NCBI GenBank assembly: GCA_934102255.1
Contig: CAKOSN010000018.1
Coordinates: 1 to 35,775 of the forward strand
Direction: 5' to 3'
DNA length: 35,775 bases
Source: an uncultured Bacilli bacterium
GTDB lineage: Bacteria; Bacillota_I; Bacilli_A; RF39; UBA660
Made by a program: the position numbers and the translations under genes
In this document: positions 16,456 to 26,300 of the stretch, one piece after another
Layout: the number at the start of each line of letters is the position of its first letter
Position numbering within the stretch: the stretch's first letter is position 1
The notes under the pieces: model-generated
What the model was told of the DNA's origin: nothing
Databases searched by the model: none
What the model saw: only the letters and a program-made list of their open reading frames with translations

Positions 16456-17526
16456 ATGAAGAAAAAGAAAAATACTAAGAAAATATGGAAAGGTATTGGA
16501 ATTGGAATTTTAGTTATTTTTATAGTTATTATTGTGTATCTTTTTTGGATAACTCATATAACAATAGGCAAAGATTTTATTAAACCAAAAAACGATGTGA
16601 ATTTAATTCAATATAAGTTAATTAGTTCATATTCAGAGTACGAGAAATCTGGGATTGATGCTAAATTAAAGACTGATGATTTTGAAAACTATAATTATGT
16701 GGTTTTCAATACTCAAGATAGCTATTATATCCAGGAATTTAATTTTGTTCCTACTGGTTATAAATTAAATGACGGTGTTTTAAAGATAGATATTACTTAT
16801 GCGAGTTATTGTGATTATGATATTTTGGCTGCAGCATTTTACTCATTTATGGGCTTAAATCGAAGAACTTATCTTTTAAGATTAGATAAAAATATTCAAA
16901 TAAAAGAAATTAAATATAATTATATTAATAAAAGAAAATATATTTGTAATTACGAATATGATAGATCTGGCATTACGGTTGATAAGCCTTTAATATATAT
17001 TTATCCTACTAATGATATGAATGTTAAAGTAAAACTTGGCTACCCAGAAAAGTTAACAACAACTTATCCACAGTATGATGATGGTTGGAATGTTTCTGCT
17101 AAGACGGACGGTACTTTAATAGATAATAACGGTCGTGAATATTACGGATTATATTGGGAAGGGATTAGAAAAGAAAAGATTGAGTTTAATAATGGCTTTG
17201 TTGTTTCAAAAGAAGATTTAATACCTTTTCTAGAAGAAAAACTAGCTATATTAGGATTAAATGCTAAGGAAAGTAATGAATTTATTATTTATTGGTTACC
17301 AAGATTACAAAAAAACAAATATAATTTAATTAGGTTCGCAACTAAAGAAGAGATAGAAAAAGAAATGCCTTTAAATATAACACCAGAGCCAGAAACTTTG
17401 ATAAGAGTTTTTATGGAATTTAAAGGACTAGATGAAAAAATTACTATAAATGAACAAGAATTAAATAAAGTTAAACGAAATGGTTATACAGTAGTTGAAT
17501 GGGGCGGAAGCGAACAAAAAAAGTAA
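16456..17526 (+). CDS. Membrane-anchored extracytoplasmic protein, conserved unknown family
   Basis: The start is ATG at 16456 (MKKKKNTKK); the in-frame GTG at 16444 is less likely. 356 residues: lysine-rich cytoplasmic N-terminus, one membrane helix (~15-33), then an extracellular domain. The second half has the pattern DKPLIYIYP, YPQYDDGWNVSAKTDGTL, EYYGLYWEG, FIIYWLPRLQKNKYNLI, NITPEPETLIRVFMEFKGL and a final GYTVVEWGG. I recall this pattern from many uncharacterised surface proteins of gut Firmicutes; no activity is known to me. It is probably cotranscribed with the glycosyltransferase and ends at the terminator at 17529. Confidence 0.8.
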   Translation: MKKKKNTKKIWKGIGIGILVIFIVIIVYLFWITHITIGKDFIKPKNDVNLIQYKLISSYSEYEKSGIDAKLKTDDFENYNYVVFNTQDSYYIQEFNFVPTGYKLNDGVLKIDITYASYCDYDILAAAFYSFMGLNRRTYLLRLDKNIQIKEIKYNYINKRKYICNYEYDRSGITVDKPLIYIYPTNDMNVKVKLGYPEKLTTTYPQYDDGWNVSAKTDGTLIDNNGREYYGLYWEGIRKEKIEFNNGFVVSKEDLIPFLEEKLAILGLNAKESNEFIIYWLPRLQKNKYNLIRFATKEEIEKEMPLNITPEPETLIRVFMEFKGLDEKITINEQELNKVKRNGYTVVEWGGSEQKK

Positions 17527-17528
17527 GA

Positions 17529-17558
17529 AATAATACCTTTTAGAGGTGTTATTTTTTT
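17529..17558 (+). terminator. Terminator before the dnaE-polC operon
   Basis: 10-bp stem AATAATACCT (17529-17538) / AGGTGTTATT (17544-17553) with one wobble pair, loop TTTAG, then seven T. Confidence 0.85.
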
Positions 17559-17579
17559 CAATATATGTTAGTATATTAA

Positions 17580-17609
17580 TTGCACAAGTATGTACTTAAT
17601 TTTTAAAAT
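17580..17609 (+). promoter_or_regulatory. Possible promoter of dnaE-polC
   Basis: TTGCAC (17580-17585), 18 bases, TAAAAT (17604-17609). A competing -10 TATACT lies at 17619-17624 without a clear -35. The spacer contains AAGTA-TG-TACTT, a small inverted repeat (17586-17597) that could bind a regulator. Confidence 0.4.
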
Positions 17610-17649
17610 CAAAAATGATATACTAAAGATAGTAAAGGGTGGTGATATT

Positions 17650-20532
17650 ATGAAGTATAGTCCTTTAGGAATAAAGTCTGAATATACTTTGCTTACAAGT
17701 TTAATTAAAATAAGTGATTTAGTAGAATTTGCTAAACAAAATAATATTACTACTCTTGGTCTTTTAGATGATAATTTAAATGGGGTAATGGAGTTTTATG
17801 ATACCTGTTTGTTAAATAATATAAAACCTGTAATTGGTTTAAAAGTGAGTATAAATGATAATATTTATTATCTTTATGCAAAGAGTTATCAAGGCTATTT
17901 AGAATTAGTTAAAATAAATAATAAAATAATATTAGAAGAAGAAATTTCTCTCAAGTGTTTAGCGAGTTCTTTAATATATGTAGTTATACCTTATGAATTT
18001 AAAGGAAATTATGAAGAATTAAAAAATATTAAGAATCCTAATGATATTTATATTGCCTATACTAATTTAGAAGAAAAAAATAACTTGAGCTTGGTTACTT
18101 CTAATATTCTATTTATCAAAGAAATAAGATGTTTTAATGCAAGTGATATAGTGTATTTAGAGTATTTAAAGAAAATTGGAGATAATGATTTTGAAACTTT
18201 TAATACAGCTTATGAACAGGAAAATACAAATAGCGATGATATAGAAAGACTAAATAAATTTGTAGATACTATTGATATTAAGATAGATAAATCTAAAAGA
18301 TATATTCCAGTCTTTAATAAAGATACTAATAGTAAAACTTATCTTTATAATTTAGCTTTTTTAGGACTTAAAAAGAGATTAAATGATAAAGTTAGTGATA
18401 TTTATATAAAAAGGTTAAATTATGAATTAGATGTCATTGATAAAATGGGATTTAATGATTATTTCTTAATTGTTTATGACTATGTTAAATATGCTAAGAA
18501 AAATGATATTTTAGTGGGGCCAGGGCGTGGTTCAGCCGCTGGAGCTTTAGTAAGTTATTGTTTAGGAATAACTAATATTGACCCTTTAAAATATAATTTG
18601 CTTTTTGAACGTTTCTTAAATAAAGATAGAGTAACAATGCCAGATATTGATATTGACTTTGAAGATGTAAGACGTGAAGACATGACAAGCTATGTAAGAG
18701 AAAAATATGGTTTATATAATGTAGCACCAATTACAACTTATGGAACTTTGCAGGCTAGACAAGTTATTAGGGACGTTAGCAAAAATATAATTGTAGATGA
18801 TAAATTAATTGATACTTTTGTTAGTAATATTAATTCTAAATTAAATTTAAAAGAAAATTTACAAAATTCAGTAATTAATAAAATGTTAAAAGAAAATGGG
18901 GTTTTACAAAGAATTTATAAGGTTGCTATGAAATTAGAAGGCTTAAAACGTCATATGTCAGTACATGCCGCTGGGGTGGTTATTTCTTCAGTTTCTTTAA
19001 AAGATGTTATGCCTGTTGTTAAGACTACAAATGGAATTAATACAGGCTTAACAATGAATTATTTAGAAGAACTAGGATTCTTAAAAATGGATTTTCTGGC
19101 TTTATCTAATCTTACCTTTATTCATAATATATTAAGAAGTTTACCAAACGATTTTAATCTTTATAACATTCCTTTAGATGATAAAGAAACTTTTGATTTG
19201 TTTTGTAGAGTGGATACAGATGGTATCTTTCAGTTTGAATCTAATGGTATGAAAGAGTTCTTAAGAAAATTACAACCTAAGAGTTTTAATGATTTATATG
19301 CTGCCGTAGCGCTTTTTAGACCCGGACCAATGGATAATATTGATACTTTTATTGCCAGAAAAAATGGTGCTAATGTAGATTATATCGTTCCTGAGTTAGA
19401 ACCAATTTTAAAAGAAACTTATGGAATTATTGTTTATCAAGAACAAATTATGCAAATCTTAGTAACTATGGCAGGTTTTAGTTTTGCCCAGGCTGATAAT
19501 ATAAGGCGTGCCATGAGTAAAAAGAAAAAAGAAGTAATTGAAAAAGAACGAGTAAACTTTATTACTTCAGCTGTTAAAAAAGGTTATAGTGAGACGAAAG
19601 CAATCGAAGTCTACGACTTAATATTAAAGTTTGCTAATTATGGCTTTAATAAGGCTCACTCTGTAAGTTATGCTTTAATTGGTTATCAAATGGCTTATTT
19701 AAAAGTTCATTATAAAGAAGTATTTTTAGCTAATTTACTTAATATGACTATATCTAACAGTAAGAAAACTGAGGATTATTTAAATGTCGCTAAAAATGAT
19801 AATATAACTATTTTGGTACCTAATATTAATAAGAGTAAGGAGGTATATTTAAGTAAAAATAATTATTTATTGTTACCTTTAAGTATTATAAAAAATATTG
19901 GGAGTAATACGGTTAATTTAATTTTACAGGATAGAGAAGAAAATGGTTTATTTTTAGATTACTTTGATTTAGTAAGAAGATTTTATAAATTAGGAATTAA
20001 GAAAAATGTTATTGAAAGTTTAATTCATGCTAAAGCTTTAGATACTTTTAAAATAAATCATAAAACAATGATAAATATGTTAGATGAAGTGTTAAGATAT
20101 GCTGAGGTTTGTGATGATTTAGATGTTTCTTTAGTAGAAAAACCTATCTTAAAAATTGAAGATGAATTTGATGATAAAACTTTAATGAATCAAGAATTAA
20201 ACGTTTATGGCTTTTATGTAAGTAATCATCCTGCTAGTAAATATAAAGCTAAAGATATAATAAAAATAAATAATATAAAAGCTTACTTAGGTAAGAATGT
20301 TAAAATGGTTATATTAGTTAATGATATTAGAAAAATAAAAACGAAGAAAAACGAAGATATGGCTTTTATCAATGGAACTGATGAAACAGGTGGAATGGAT
20401 TTTGTTGTTTTTCCCAAAAAGATTAATTACTTAGAAAACTTAAGTATTGGTAATTTAGTAGTTGTAATGGGAACGGTAGCTAGAAGAATTGATAAGTATC
20501 AAATAAATATAAATGTAGTAAGGAGTGTCTAA
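17650..20532 (+). CDS. dnaE: DNA polymerase III alpha subunit DnaE
   Basis: The start is ATG at 17650 with GGGTGGTGA just before it; an upstream in-frame ATG at 17590 would overlap the promoter region and has no ribosome site. 960 residues, shorter than B. subtilis DnaE (~1115). Order: PHP-like domain (~1-250), palm and fingers with GPGRGSAAGALVSYCLGITNIDP, catalytic PDIDIDF (332-336), FNKAHSVSYALIGYQMAYLK, helix-hairpin-helix region, and a C-terminal OB fold (~860-960). The PHP N-terminus reads SPLGIKSEYTLL, so the HxH metal ligands are missing and this domain is probably structural only. In Firmicutes DnaE extends primers at the fork before handing over to PolC. It ends one base before polC. 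Confidence 0.97.
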   Translation: MKYSPLGIKSEYTLLTSLIKISDLVEFAKQNNITTLGLLDDNLNGVMEFYDTCLLNNIKPVIGLKVSINDNIYYLYAKSYQGYLELVKINNKIILEEEISLKCLASSLIYVVIPYEFKGNYEELKNIKNPNDIYIAYTNLEEKNNLSLVTSNILFIKEIRCFNASDIVYLEYLKKIGDNDFETFNTAYEQENTNSDDIERLNKFVDTIDIKIDKSKRYIPVFNKDTNSKTYLYNLAFLGLKKRLNDKVSDIYIKRLNYELDVIDKMGFNDYFLIVYDYVKYAKKNDILVGPGRGSAAGALVSYCLGITNIDPLKYNLLFERFLNKDRVTMPDIDIDFEDVRREDMTSYVREKYGLYNVAPITTYGTLQARQVIRDVSKNIIVDDKLIDTFVSNINSKLNLKENLQNSVINKMLKENGVLQRIYKVAMKLEGLKRHMSVHAAGVVISSVSLKDVMPVVKTTNGINTGLTMNYLEELGFLKMDFLALSNLTFIHNILRSLPNDFNLYNIPLDDKETFDLFCRVDTDGIFQFESNGMKEFLRKLQPKSFNDLYAAVALFRPGPMDNIDTFIARKNGANVDYIVPELEPILKETYGIIVYQEQIMQILVTMAGFSFAQADNIRRAMSKKKKEVIEKERVNFITSAVKKGYSETKAIEVYDLILKFANYGFNKAHSVSYALIGYQMAYLKVHYKEVFLANLLNMTISNSKKTEDYLNVAKNDNITILVPNINKSKEVYLSKNNYLLLPLSIIKNIGSNTVNLILQDREENGLFLDYFDLVRRFYKLGIKKNVIESLIHAKALDTFKINHKTMINMLDEVLRYAEVCDDLDVSLVEKPILKIEDEFDDKTLMNQELNVYGFYVSNHPASKYKAKDIIKINNIKAYLGKNVKMVILVNDIRKIKTKKNEDMAFINGTDETGGMDFVVFPKKINYLENLSIGNLVVVMGTVARRIDKYQININVVRSV

Positions 20533-20533
20533 A

Positions 20534-23500
20534 ATGAGTAGTGAAGAATTGTTTTTTCAAAGTCTAGGAATAAATGATTTAACAGTTTATCAGAATTATA
20601 AGATAAAAGAAGTATTATTAGATGAGAAAAAGCGAGAATTTAATGTTACTATGGTAATTCCAGATGATTTAATTCCTCAAAATGTAGATAAATTATATCA
20701 AGCTTGTAAACGAGGAATTAATGGAAATATTAAAGTTAATTTAACAGTTGAAAGTAATATTACAGATAAAGATAAAGTAATTAGTATATTTAGATATGTT
20801 TTAAATAGTTATATAAGTACGAAACCTTCTTTAAGTGGGATTATAGATAATAATATTACTATGGATGATGATATTATTATTGTCGAAGTTAATACAAAAG
20901 TAGAAGAAAAGTCTGTATTAGAAGGAGTAAAGAGTTTATTAAATAGACTTAGTCTTTATGGAATTAAAGATGTTAATATTACAACAACGGTAAACGTTGA
21001 AAAACAAGAAGAAATTAAAAAACTAATGGAATCTAGTCATGAAGAACAAGTAGTAAAGGAAGTATCACCTGTATTTTTAGGTAAACATATTGACGGCGAT
21101 ATTATGGAAATCAATGATATAATGGGTGATACTAAAAATGTTATTGTCGAAGCTTTTATCTTTGGGGAGATTGCTACTTTAGAAAAGGAAACTATTAACA
21201 TTATTACTCTTAAAGTTAGTGATAAGACAAATAGTATTTTGGCTAAGATTTTTAAAAAAGACCATGATGAATTTAGTGAAGTTATGGATAATTTAAAGGC
21301 TGGAAATTGGTATCGTATTCATGGTAATGTTGAGTTTGATACTTTTGCCAAAGAATTAGTTTTAAAAGTCCGTAATATGGAAAAGATAGCTTCTAAAGAA
21401 AACAAGGTTAAAGATGAAGCAGAAGTTAAGAGAGTTGAATTACATACTCATACAATGATGAGTGCAATGGATGCAGTTATTCCAGCTGAAGCGTTGGTAA
21501 AATATGCTTATAATTTGGGACATAGAGCCATTGCGGTAACCGACCACAACTGTGTTCAATCATTTCCAGAGCTATATCATACAGTTGAAAATATTAACAA
21601 AGGTAAAGACCCTAAAGATCACTTTAAAGTTTTATATGGTACAGAAATTAATGTTGTTAATGATGATATTGATGTAGTATTTAATAACCGTGAGTATGAT
21701 TTGTTAGGTCAAACTTATGTAGTATTTGATACGGAAACAACTGGTTTTTATGCTGGCAGCGACCAAATGATTGAAATTGGAGCAGTTAAGATTAAGAATA
21801 ATGAAATTTTAGACCGTTTTGATGAATTAATTGACCCCCATCGTCCGCTTCCTCAAAAGATTACAGATTTAACTTATATTACTGATGATATGTTAAGAGG
21901 TAAAGAAAATGAGGATGTTGTTACAAAGAAATTCTTAGATTGGGTGGGCGATTTACCTTTAGTTGCTCATAATGCAAAGTTCGATATTTCATTTATGAAG
22001 GCTGCTTGTAATAAGTATAATTTAGGCGAGTTTAATGCGACGGTTTTAGATACCATGAGTATGGCTCGCATGTTACATCCAGATTGGCCAAACCATAAAC
22101 TTAGTACTTTGACTAAAAAATTAAATATTCCTTGGGATGAAGACAAACACCACAGAGCTGATTATGATGCCGAAGGGACGGCTTATGCTTTTTATAAATT
22201 CTGCAAAGATTTTGACCAACAAAATATTTCGACTACTACTAAGTTAGTTAAGAGCATTGATACTGAGAGTCTAGTTAAATTTGCTTATCCATTTCATGCT
22301 ACTATTATTGCTAAAGACCGTGGTGGTTTAAAGAATTTATTTAAAATTATTAGTATGGCTAATACTAAGTATCTTTATAAGAATGACCAACCTAAGATTC
22401 CAAGAAGAGAAATTTCTAATTTAAGAGAAGGTCTTATTATTGGTTCGGCTTGTGTTAACAATGAAATATTTGAAAAAGCTGCAGGTATGGAAGATGAAGA
22501 ACTTGTTAATATGATGAGTTTCTATGATTATATCGAGGTTCAACCTTTAAGTGTATTCTCACATTTAATTGGCGTTGACCGTAAGTTCAGTAATGAAATC
22601 GAAGCTCAAAATTATTTAAAGAGAATTATTCGTGTTGCAAAAGAAGCTGGAAAACCAGTAGTAGCAACGGGTGATGTTCATAACCTAACAAAAGAAGATT
22701 TAATTTATCGTGAAATAATTGTTAATACCAAATTCAACGGTAAGTTGCATCCATTGAACCGTAAAGGTGTGGCTGTTCCAAATATGTATTTAAAAACTAC
22801 TAACGAAATGTTAGAAGAGTTTAACTTTTTAGATGAAGCAACAGCTTATGAAATAGTTGTTACTAATCCAAATAAAATTGCTGATATGATTGAAGAAATT
22901 GAAGTAATTATTGCAACTCCAAAACCATTTGCGCCAAAGATTCCTAATTCCATTGAAACAATGACTGAACTTGTTTATACCAAAGCAAGGGACTGGTATG
23001 GGGATGTTTTACCTTATCATATTGAAGATAGACTTGCTAAAGAGCTTTATGGTGATTCTTTAAAAGAAGCGATAACTTATTATGTTAATAAGGATGAAGC
23101 TATTACGGATAAAGATAAAGAAATATTTGCTATTTTACATAAAATGATTGTTGGTGGTTATGATTCAGTAAAAAATTATATTAAAGGTTATCTAAAAGAT
23201 ACTTTAGAAGAAGTACCAGAAGATGAAGAATTAGAAAAAGAAGCTAAGAAGAAGTTAGGTGGTATCATCGGTGCTGGTTATGACGTTATTTATTTGATTG
23301 CTCAAAAGTTAGTTAAGCACTCTAATGATGAAGGATTCTTAGTTGGATCCCGTGGTTCCGTTGGTTCTTCGTTTGTTGCTTGTATGATGGGGATAACTGA
23401 GGTTAACTCTTTGGCAGCTCACTATCGTTGTAGTAAGTGCAAACTTAGTATTTTTGATGATGATGAAGGTAATCCTTTAGGTTCAACTTACTCAAGTGGT

Positions 23501-25051
23501 TTTGACCTTCCAGATAAAAAATGTCCAAATTGTGATATTCCAATGATTAAGGATGGTCAAGATATCCCATTTGCGACCTTTTTAGGATTTAATGCTGATA
23601 AAGTACCCGATATCGATTTAAACTTTAGTGATTTAAACCAAGCAAGTGCCCATGATTATACGAAGGTATTGTTCGGTGTTGATAATGTTTATCGTGCGGG
23701 AACTATTGGTACCGTTGCTGAGAAGACTGCTTATGGTTATGTTCGTGGATACTGTGAAGATAAAGGTATTATCATGCGTAATTTAGAAATTGAACGTCTA
23801 GCTATGGGATGTACTGGCGTTAAGAGAACTACTGGTCAGCACCCAGGTGGTATCGTTGTTATTCCAGGATATATGGAAGTTTATGATTTTACACCATTCC
23901 AATATCCAGCTGATGACCCAACTAGTGTATGGCGTACAACGCACTTTGATTATCATGCGATTGATGCTGATGTTTTAAAATTAGATATTTTAGGTCATAC
24001 TGACCCAACTCAGCTGAGAATGATTCAAGATTTAACTGGTGATGATATTACTAAAGTACCTCTAGATGATAAAGCAACCATGTCGATATTTACATCAACT
24101 AAAGCTTTAGGTGTAACACCAGAACAAATAATGTGCGATACTGGTACTTTAGGAGTTCCTGAATTTGGTACACCATTTACTATTTCCTTAGTTAAAGATA
24201 CTAAACCGACTACTTTTGCCGAACTTATTAAAATATCTGGTTTGTCGCACGGTACCGATGTATGGCTAGGTAATGCTCAAGAATTAATTGCTAAAAATGT
24301 TGTGCCTTTCTCCAAAGTTATTGGTTGTCGTGACGATATTATGGTCGATTTAATGTATCGTGGACTTCCACCATTTAAAGCCTTCAAAATAATGGAGTTT
24401 GTTCGTAAAGGACGTGCTTCTAAACCAAAAGACCGTGAAGAATGGGAAGGTTATGTTAAACTAATGCATGAGTATAATGTAGAAGACTGGTTTATTGATT
24501 CATGTGCTAAGATTAAGTACATGTTCCCTAAGGCCCATGCGGCAGCCTATGTTACTAGTGCTTTTAGAATTGCTTGGTATAAAGTTCATAAACCTATAGT
24601 TTACTATGCTTCGTATTTTTCTACACGTTTTGATGATTTTGACTTAGAAGTTATGGTTAAAGGTTATGATACTATTAAAGCTAAAATGGCTGAATTAATG
24701 GCTAAAGGATATGATGCTACTAATAAAGAGAGTAGTTTATTAGAAACTTTAAAATTAGCTTTAGAAGCAACAGCTCGTGGTATTAAATTTAGTAATATTG
24801 ATATCGAAAAAAGTGATGGTAAAAACTTTGTTATAAAAGATGAACATACTTTAATTTGTCCATTTAAAGTTTTAGACGGTCTAGGAGATTCAGTTGCTAC
24901 TAAGATAATTGAAGAAAGAAATAAACAACCTTTTATAAGTATTGAAGATTTACAAAGTCGTGGTAAGGTAAGTAGTACAACTATTGATAAATTAAGAACC
25001 CTTGGTGTTTTAGACGGTTTACCAGAAACTTCACAATTAAGTTTATTTTAG
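20534..25051 (+). CDS. polC: DNA polymerase III PolC (alpha subunit with built-in exonuclease)
   Basis: Main replicative polymerase of low-GC Firmicutes. The start is ATG at 20534, 8 bases after AAGGAG (20520-20525), which lies within the last dnaE codons; an in-frame GTG at 20525 is part of that ribosome site. 1505 residues: N-terminal domain and OB fold (~1-290), PHP domain with intact HTHT (H304, H306) and TDHN, split by a DEDDh 3'-5' exonuclease with DTETTG (399-404), AHNAKFD and HHRADYDAEGTA. A Cys4 zinc site (CSKC ... CPNC) precedes the polymerase core with PDIDLNFS. The last residues, QLSLF, form a beta-clamp-binding motif. All catalytic residues seem intact. Adjacent to dnaE in one operon, which I consider unusual. 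Confidence 0.99.
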   Translation: MSSEELFFQSLGINDLTVYQNYKIKEVLLDEKKREFNVTMVIPDDLIPQNVDKLYQACKRGINGNIKVNLTVESNITDKDKVISIFRYVLNSYISTKPSLSGIIDNNITMDDDIIIVEVNTKVEEKSVLEGVKSLLNRLSLYGIKDVNITTTVNVEKQEEIKKLMESSHEEQVVKEVSPVFLGKHIDGDIMEINDIMGDTKNVIVEAFIFGEIATLEKETINIITLKVSDKTNSILAKIFKKDHDEFSEVMDNLKAGNWYRIHGNVEFDTFAKELVLKVRNMEKIASKENKVKDEAEVKRVELHTHTMMSAMDAVIPAEALVKYAYNLGHRAIAVTDHNCVQSFPELYHTVENINKGKDPKDHFKVLYGTEINVVNDDIDVVFNNREYDLLGQTYVVFDTETTGFYAGSDQMIEIGAVKIKNNEILDRFDELIDPHRPLPQKITDLTYITDDMLRGKENEDVVTKKFLDWVGDLPLVAHNAKFDISFMKAACNKYNLGEFNATVLDTMSMARMLHPDWPNHKLSTLTKKLNIPWDEDKHHRADYDAEGTAYAFYKFCKDFDQQNISTTTKLVKSIDTESLVKFAYPFHATIIAKDRGGLKNLFKIISMANTKYLYKNDQPKIPRREISNLREGLIIGSACVNNEIFEKAAGMEDEELVNMMSFYDYIEVQPLSVFSHLIGVDRKFSNEIEAQNYLKRIIRVAKEAGKPVVATGDVHNLTKEDLIYREIIVNTKFNGKLHPLNRKGVAVPNMYLKTTNEMLEEFNFLDEATAYEIVVTNPNKIADMIEEIEVIIATPKPFAPKIPNSIETMTELVYTKARDWYGDVLPYHIEDRLAKELYGDSLKEAITYYVNKDEAITDKDKEIFAILHKMIVGGYDSVKNYIKGYLKDTLEEVPEDEELEKEAKKKLGGIIGAGYDVIYLIAQKLVKHSNDEGFLVGSRGSVGSSFVACMMGITEVNSLAAHYRCSKCKLSIFDDDEGNPLGSTYSSGFDLPDKKCPNCDIPMIKDGQDIPFATFLGFNADKVPDIDLNFSDLNQASAHDYTKVLFGVDNVYRAGTIGTVAEKTAYGYVRGYCEDKGIIMRNLEIERLAMGCTGVKRTTGQHPGGIVVIPGYMEVYDFTPFQYPADDPTSVWRTTHFDYHAIDADVLKLDILGHTDPTQLRMIQDLTGDDITKVPLDDKATMSIFTSTKALGVTPEQIMCDTGTLGVPEFGTPFTISLVKDTKPTTFAELIKISGLSHGTDVWLGNAQELIAKNVVPFSKVIGCRDDIMVDLMYRGLPPFKAFKIMEFVRKGRASKPKDREEWEGYVKLMHEYNVEDWFIDSCAKIKYMFPKAHAAAYVTSAFRIAWYKVHKPIVYYASYFSTRFDDFDLEVMVKGYDTIKAKMAELMAKGYDATNKESSLLETLKLALEATARGIKFSNIDIEKSDGKNFVIKDEHTLICPFKVLDGLGDSVATKIIEERNKQPFISIEDLQSRGKVSSTTIDKLRTLGVLDGLPETSQLSLF

Positions 25052-25090
25052 TTTGATTTTGTGGTATCCTTATGTTAGGAGGATAACGAT

Positions 25091-25327
25091 ATGTCAAAGA
25101 AAGATTTAAAAAAATATAACGATAAGTTATTATGTTATGCTATTTTAATTTTAACTATCGGATTAGTTGGAGGTTCATCTTTAATAGCAGTTGGTGTTAA
25201 ATGTGATACTTTAAATGCCATAAGTTACTGTATGATGGGTTCTATAATTATTCTTACTTTCTTTGTTACTTCTTTAATGATGTACTTAGTAGCTAGAAAA
25301 GAAGAATTTAAAAAACTATTTGATTAA
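25091..25327 (+). CDS. Small two-TM membrane protein (78 aa)
   Basis: ATG at 25091 follows AGGAGG (25077-25082) at 8 bases. 78 residues: basic start (MSKKDLKKYNDK), two membrane helices (~14-34 and ~43-66), then a short charged tail. I do not recognise the family. There is no terminator between polC and this gene, only a 39-base gap, and a strong one after it, so it is probably the third gene of the dnaE-polC operon. Confidence 0.7.
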   Translation: MSKKDLKKYNDKLLCYAILILTIGLVGGSSLIAVGVKCDTLNAISYCMMGSIIILTFFVTSLMMYLVARKEEFKKLFD

Positions 25328-25342
25328 ATTATTTAAAAAAAG

Positions 25343-25372
25343 AAAACTGTTAGTTAGGTACTGGCAGTTTTT
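25343..25372 (+). terminator. Terminator of the dnaE-polC operon
   Basis: 11-bp stem AAAACTGTTAG (25343-25353) / CTGGCAGTTTT (25361-25371) including two G-T pairs, loop TTAGGTA, then T. The following ~130 bases up to the next gene are AT-rich without a clear promoter. Confidence 0.75.
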
Positions 25373-25501
25373 GATTATTAATATGAACCTAATATAATAA
25401 AATAAGTATAATTTATTAAGATTAAAATTAATAAATTTATATACAAAATGTTTTTATTTATGATAGAATGATTATAAGATATAAGAATAGGTTGTGAGAG
25501 A

Positions 25502-25888
25502 ATGAAAAAATTTAATGCTGAGAAAGCTCTTAAAAAAATAGAAAATAAAAAGAAATTAAGGAAGATTTCTAAATATGCTGGAGTAGTTTGTACTTTTTTA
25601 TTAGTTGGTGTTATTGGTTTATATTTTGCATACTCTAAGTTTTTTGTTTCTGAGGATACTGAGGTTGTTAAAACTACAGTTGGTAACTTTTTATATGGTG
25701 ATGTCATCATTAGTTCTTATGTGAATGGAACATATTCATCAACAGTTCCTACTAAAACAGACGGTTATACAGTAAGTAATATTAGTTGTGATAACGGCGC
25801 TACCGGTACTTGGGATAATGATAAGTGGGGATTACTTGTAACTAACTTAAGTCAAAGAACAAAATGTAGTATATATTTTACTAAGTAG
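25502..25888 (+). CDS. Membrane-anchored protein with a WDNDxWGL module (128 aa)
   Basis: ATG at 25502 with a weak GTGAGAGA ribosome site. A strongly basic cytoplasmic N-terminus (~1-23, many K) precedes one membrane helix (~24-44); the remainder is extracellular. Residues ~72-126 form a compact module: VPTK, DGYTV, ISCDNG, WDNDKWGLLV and KCSIYF, with two cysteines likely to form a disulfide. The same module occurs in the 386-aa protein encoded at 26325. I do not know a function; a surface-binding or Ig-like role is a guess. It is its own transcription unit, convergent with the XRE regulator gene. Confidence 0.78.
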   Translation: MKKFNAEKALKKIENKKKLRKISKYAGVVCTFLLVGVIGLYFAYSKFFVSEDTEVVKTTVGNFLYGDVIISSYVNGTYSSTVPTKTDGYTVSNISCDNGATGTWDNDKWGLLVTNLSQRTKCSIYFTK

Positions 25889-25937
25889 GTTTGTTATTAA
25901 TTATAAATAATAATTATATTTTAGATTAAGTAATAAT

Positions 25938-25985
25938 AAAAAAGATAGGAAGTTAAACTTATATTTAAAGTTAATTCCTATTTTT
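25938..25985 (+). terminator. Bidirectional terminator between convergent genes
   Basis: Arms ATAGGAA...TTAA...CTT (from 25945) and AAAGTTAA..TTCCTAT (to 25981) pair with small bulges. T runs lie on both sides: TTTTTC on the plus strand and the A run 25938-25943 on the minus strand. It serves the 128-aa gene and, overlapping its last codons, the XRE gene. Confidence 0.7.
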
Positions 25986-26229
25986 CTTTTGCCTTAAAAA
26001 ATTCAGTTATATCAATATTTAAAGCGTCTGCTATACGACCAAGGTAGCTAATGGTTATATGTTTATAACGACTTTCGTTTTCAATATCACAAATATATTG
26101 ACGAGAAATATCTGTCATATCGGCTAAGTCTTGTTGAGTCAAATTTCTTTCTTGTCTAATTCTTTTTAAGTTTTTTCTAATTAAATTATAGTAAAATTCA
26201 TCATCATGATAATAAGTATTGTTTTTCAT
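25978..26229 (-). CDS. XRE-family (Cro/CI) helix-turn-helix regulator (83 aa)
   Basis: Minus strand, ATG at 26229 with GGTGA just upstream. Apart from a short polar N-terminus, the whole 83-residue protein is one HTH_3 domain: LIRKNLKRIRQERNLTQQDLADMTDISRQYICDIENE is followed by ISYLGRIADALNIDITEFF. There is no second domain for ligand binding or oligomerisation. Such solo XRE proteins often repress their own and a neighbouring gene. It is divergent to the 386-aa surface-protein gene at 26325, and the 95-base region between them holds inverted repeats that could be its operators. Its stop codon lies inside the shared terminator. Confidence 0.93.
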   Translation of the reverse strand: MKNNTYYHDDEFYYNLIRKNLKRIRQERNLTQQDLADMTDISRQYICDIENESRYKHITISYLGRIADALNIDITEFFKAKEK

Positions 26230-26271
26230 AAGTTCACCAGTAATATTGTCTAGTATTTTTTTAAGTTTATA

Positions 26272-26300
26272 TATAGCCTAATAGCGTCATTTTTGCTATA
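26272..26300. promoter_or_regulatory. Inverted repeats between the XRE gene and the 26325 gene (possible operator)
   Basis: TATAGC (26272-26277) with GCTATA (26295-26300), and nested ATAGC (26281-26285) with GCTAT (26295-26299). Candidate -10 hexamers TATACT for the plus-strand gene lie at 26297-26302 and 26303-26308 without a convincing -35, consistent with a regulated promoter. The assignment to the XRE protein is inference. Confidence 0.4.
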
